Shown here: piece after piece, positions 62,676 to 64,000 of the stretch | Numbering within the stretch: the stretch's first letter is position 1 | Layout of the letters: each line of letters starts with the position of its first letter | Source: Nocardioides pini | Lineage (GTDB): Bacteria; Actinomycetota; Actinomycetes; Propionibacteriales; Nocardioidaceae | Assembly (NCBI RefSeq): GCF_026712185.1 | Contig: NZ_JAPPUX010000004.1 | Coordinates: forward strand, 62,001-126,000 | DNA: 64,000 bases | Direction of reading: 5' to 3' | Position numbers and translations under genes: made by a program | The notes under the pieces: generated by a model | Database searches by the model: none | What the model was told of the DNA's origin: nothing | What the model saw: only the letters and a program-made list of their open reading frames with translations

Positions 62676-63596
62676 TCACCAGCCGCGCTCGGCCAGGCGG
62701 TGCGGCTGCGGGATCTCGTCGACGTTGATGCCGACCATGGCCTCGCCGAGGCCGCGGGAGACCTTGGCGACCACGTCGGGGTCGTCGTGGAAGGTCGTGG
62801 CCTTCACGATGGCCTCGGCCCGCTGGGCCGGGTTGCCGGACTTGAAGATGCCCGACCCGACGAAGACGCCCTCCGCGCCGAGCTGCATCATCATCGCGGC
62901 GTCGGCCGGGGTGGCGATGCCGCCCGCGGTGAAGAGGACGACCGGCAGCTTGCCCGCGGCCGCGACCTCCTTGACCAGCTCGTAGGGGGCCTGCAGCTCC
63001 TTGGCCGCGACGTAGAGCTCGTCCTCGGACATGCTGTGCAGGCGACGCAGCTCGCCGCCGATGGTGCGCATGTGCATGACCGCGTTGGAGACGTCACCGG
63101 TGCCGGCCTCGCCCTTGGAGCGGATCATCGCCGCGCCCTCGGTGATGCGGCGCAGCGCCTCACCGAGGTTCGTGGCACCGCACACGAAGGGAACGGTGAA
63201 GGCCCACTTGTCGATGTGGTTGGTGTAATCGGCCGGGGTGAGCACCTCGGACTCGTCGATGTAGTCGACGCCGAGCGACTGCAGCACCTGCGCCTCGGCG
63301 AAGTGGCCGATGCGGGCCTTGGCCATCACCGGGATCGATACGGCCTCGATGATCCCGTCGATCATGTCGGGGTCGCTCATCCGGGACACGCCGCCCTGGG
63401 CGCGGATGTCGGCCGGGACGCGCTCGAGCGCCATCACGGCGACCGCGCCGGCGTCCTCCGCGATCTTGGCCTGGTCGGGGGTGACGACGTCCATGATCAC
63501 GCCGCCCTTCAGCATCTCGGCCATGCCGCGCTTGACGCGGCTCGTGCCGTGCTCGAGGGGGGTGTCGACAGCCGTCTCGGGAGTGTGCTCAGCCAT
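62676..63596 (-). CDS. pdxS: Pyridoxal 5'-phosphate synthase synthase subunit
   Basis: The TIM-barrel subunit that makes PLP from ribose 5-phosphate, glyceraldehyde 3-phosphate and ammonia. At 306 aa it is canonical: [57 protein letters not shown] (a Schiff-base Lys), [18 protein letters not shown], and the phosphate loop [16 protein letters not shown] with [14 protein letters not shown]. Start ATG 63596. pdxT is not directly downstream because a serine hydrolase lies between them on the other strand. Confidence 0.98.
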   Translation of the reverse strand: MAEHTPETAVDTPLEHGTSRVKRGMAEMLKGGVIMDVVTPDQAKIAEDAGAVAVMALERVPADIRAQGGVSRMSDPDMIDGIIEAVSIPVMAKARIGHFAEAQVLQSLGVDYIDESEVLTPADYTNHIDKWAFTVPFVCGATNLGEALRRITEGAAMIRSKGEAGTGDVSNAVMHMRTIGGELRRLHSMSEDELYVAAKELQAPYELVKEVAAAGKLPVVLFTAGGIATPADAAMMMQLGAEGVFVGSGIFKSGNPAQRAEAIVKATTFHDDPDVVAKVSRGLGEAMVGINVDEIPQPHRLAERGW

Positions 63597-63661
63597 GCCT
63601 CGATCGTAGTGCGGGCTCATCCGAAAGGATGCATCGCCACCACCGATGGTCGAGGGCCAGA

Positions 63662-64000
63662 TCAGGCCTGCGAGGCGGCGCGGGCGAGCGCCTGCCGCCA
63701 CACGACCCAGATGCGCTGCGCGACGGTGACGGTGGCCGCGATCGCGAGGGCCCAGAGGGCGACCTCGAGCAGGATCCAGAGGTCGAGGAGGTCGGCGAAG
63801 AACGCCGGCACGAGCATCCCCACGAGGCGGTCGGGCCGCTCCGCGATGCCGACCTTGGCGTCGTACCCGAGGTGGTCGGCCTTGGCGCGGGCGTACGACG
63901 TCACGGCGCCCATCACGAGGATGACGAGGCACAGCCACAGGTAGAGGTGGCTCTCGCGCTCCCAGGCGAAGAAGAGCGCCAGCCCGGCGAACAGCGCGCC
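63662..64000 (-). CDS. pgsA: CDP-alcohol phosphatidyltransferase, PgsA/PIPS-like (5' end outside window)
   Basis: The C-terminal ~112 residues of a membrane enzyme that condenses CDP-diacylglycerol with a sugar alcohol phosphate; in mycobacteria and relatives PgsA1 makes phosphatidylinositol phosphate. Visible are membrane helices ([13 protein letters not shown] and [22 protein letters not shown]) and the conserved [23 protein letters not shown]. The last helices include [19 protein letters not shown]. The catalytic CDP-alcohol motif is beyond the edge. The acyltransferase and PimA genes that normally follow are missing here; pdxS follows instead. Confidence 0.85.
   Translation of the reverse strand, partial: GALFAGLALFFAWERESHLYLWLCLVILVMGAVTSYARAKADHLGYDAKVGIAERPDRLVGMLVPAFFADLLDLWILLEVALWALAIAATVTVAQRIWVVWRQALARAASQA

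Noticed and set aside
1..64000. CRISPR arrays, insertion sequences, prophage or integrase genes
   Set aside because: No direct-repeat arrays with regular spacers, no transposase or integrase motifs, and no phage structural genes were seen.

Overview
The window is about 64 kb of high-GC DNA (GTG and occasionally TTG starts, strong G/C bias at third codon positions, genes packed with 1-8 bp ATGA/GTGA/TGATG overlaps). The gene families and their order point to an actinobacterium, most likely Nocardioidaceae (Nocardioides-like). Read on the minus strand from right to left, the conserved genes follow the actinobacterial order known from the Mycobacterium tuberculosis Rv2533c-Rv2612c region: pgsA, pdxS, pdxT, yebC, ruvC-ruvA-ruvB, yajC, apt, rel, an MBL hydrolase, hisS, aspS, rarA, alaS, ruvX, mltG, aroE, a prepilin peptidase, aroC-aroK-aroB, aroQ, efp, nusB. 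No rRNA, tRNA, CRISPR array, IS element or prophage was recognised.

Layout. 1-13.5 kb holds mixed metabolic genes: a FAD reductase fused to a receiver-like domain (runs off the left edge), an AlkA-like glycosylase, tryptophan 2,3-dioxygenase, aminopeptidase N, an Rpf/G5 cell-wall protein, an App1-type phosphatase, a PaiB-like protein, ATP-dependent DNA ligase LigB, a secreted serine protease, a TetR regulator and a DUF1206 protein. nusB and efp lie at 13.6-14.6 kb. From 14.7 to 28.5 kb a mixed-strand block separates efp from aroQ. It carries a small kinase, an NAD(P)-binding protein, a sulfatase/formylglycine-generating enzyme/HAD operon, a plus-strand CYTH and CYTH-Ppx/GppA cluster, a small Cys-rich protein pair, nnrD with a histidine phosphatase, GNAT, PhzF and an MmyB-type regulator.

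From 28.5 to 39.4 kb there is one long minus-strand run: two DUF-type genes upstream of alaS, alaS, ruvX, mltG, aroE, prepilin peptidase, aroC, aroK, aroB, DUF402, aroQ and DUF3995. It supplies most of the shikimate pathway plus alanyl-tRNA synthesis and septal peptidoglycan processing. rarA follows at 39.5-40.9 kb, then a five-gene peptide ABC transporter at 40.9-47.3 kb with two strong hairpins behind the binding-protein gene. aspS, hisS and an MBL hydrolase lie next, opposite a DUF349 gene. The convergent gap between DUF349 and rel holds a non-coding 278-bp inverted-repeat element. rel, apt, yajC and ruvBAC (with a clear SOS box) come next, then an AbiEi-type gene bracketed by two copies of an 80-bp palindromic element, then yebC, pdxT, a serine hydrolase, pdxS and the 3' part of a pgsA-like gene at the right edge.

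Most worth a second look are the AbiEi/nuclease-like gene between paired palindromes, the CYTH + CYTH-Ppx cluster (possible polyphosphate role), the missing secD/secF between yajC and apt, the 278-bp inverted-repeat element, and the break in the aroQ-efp-nusB block.
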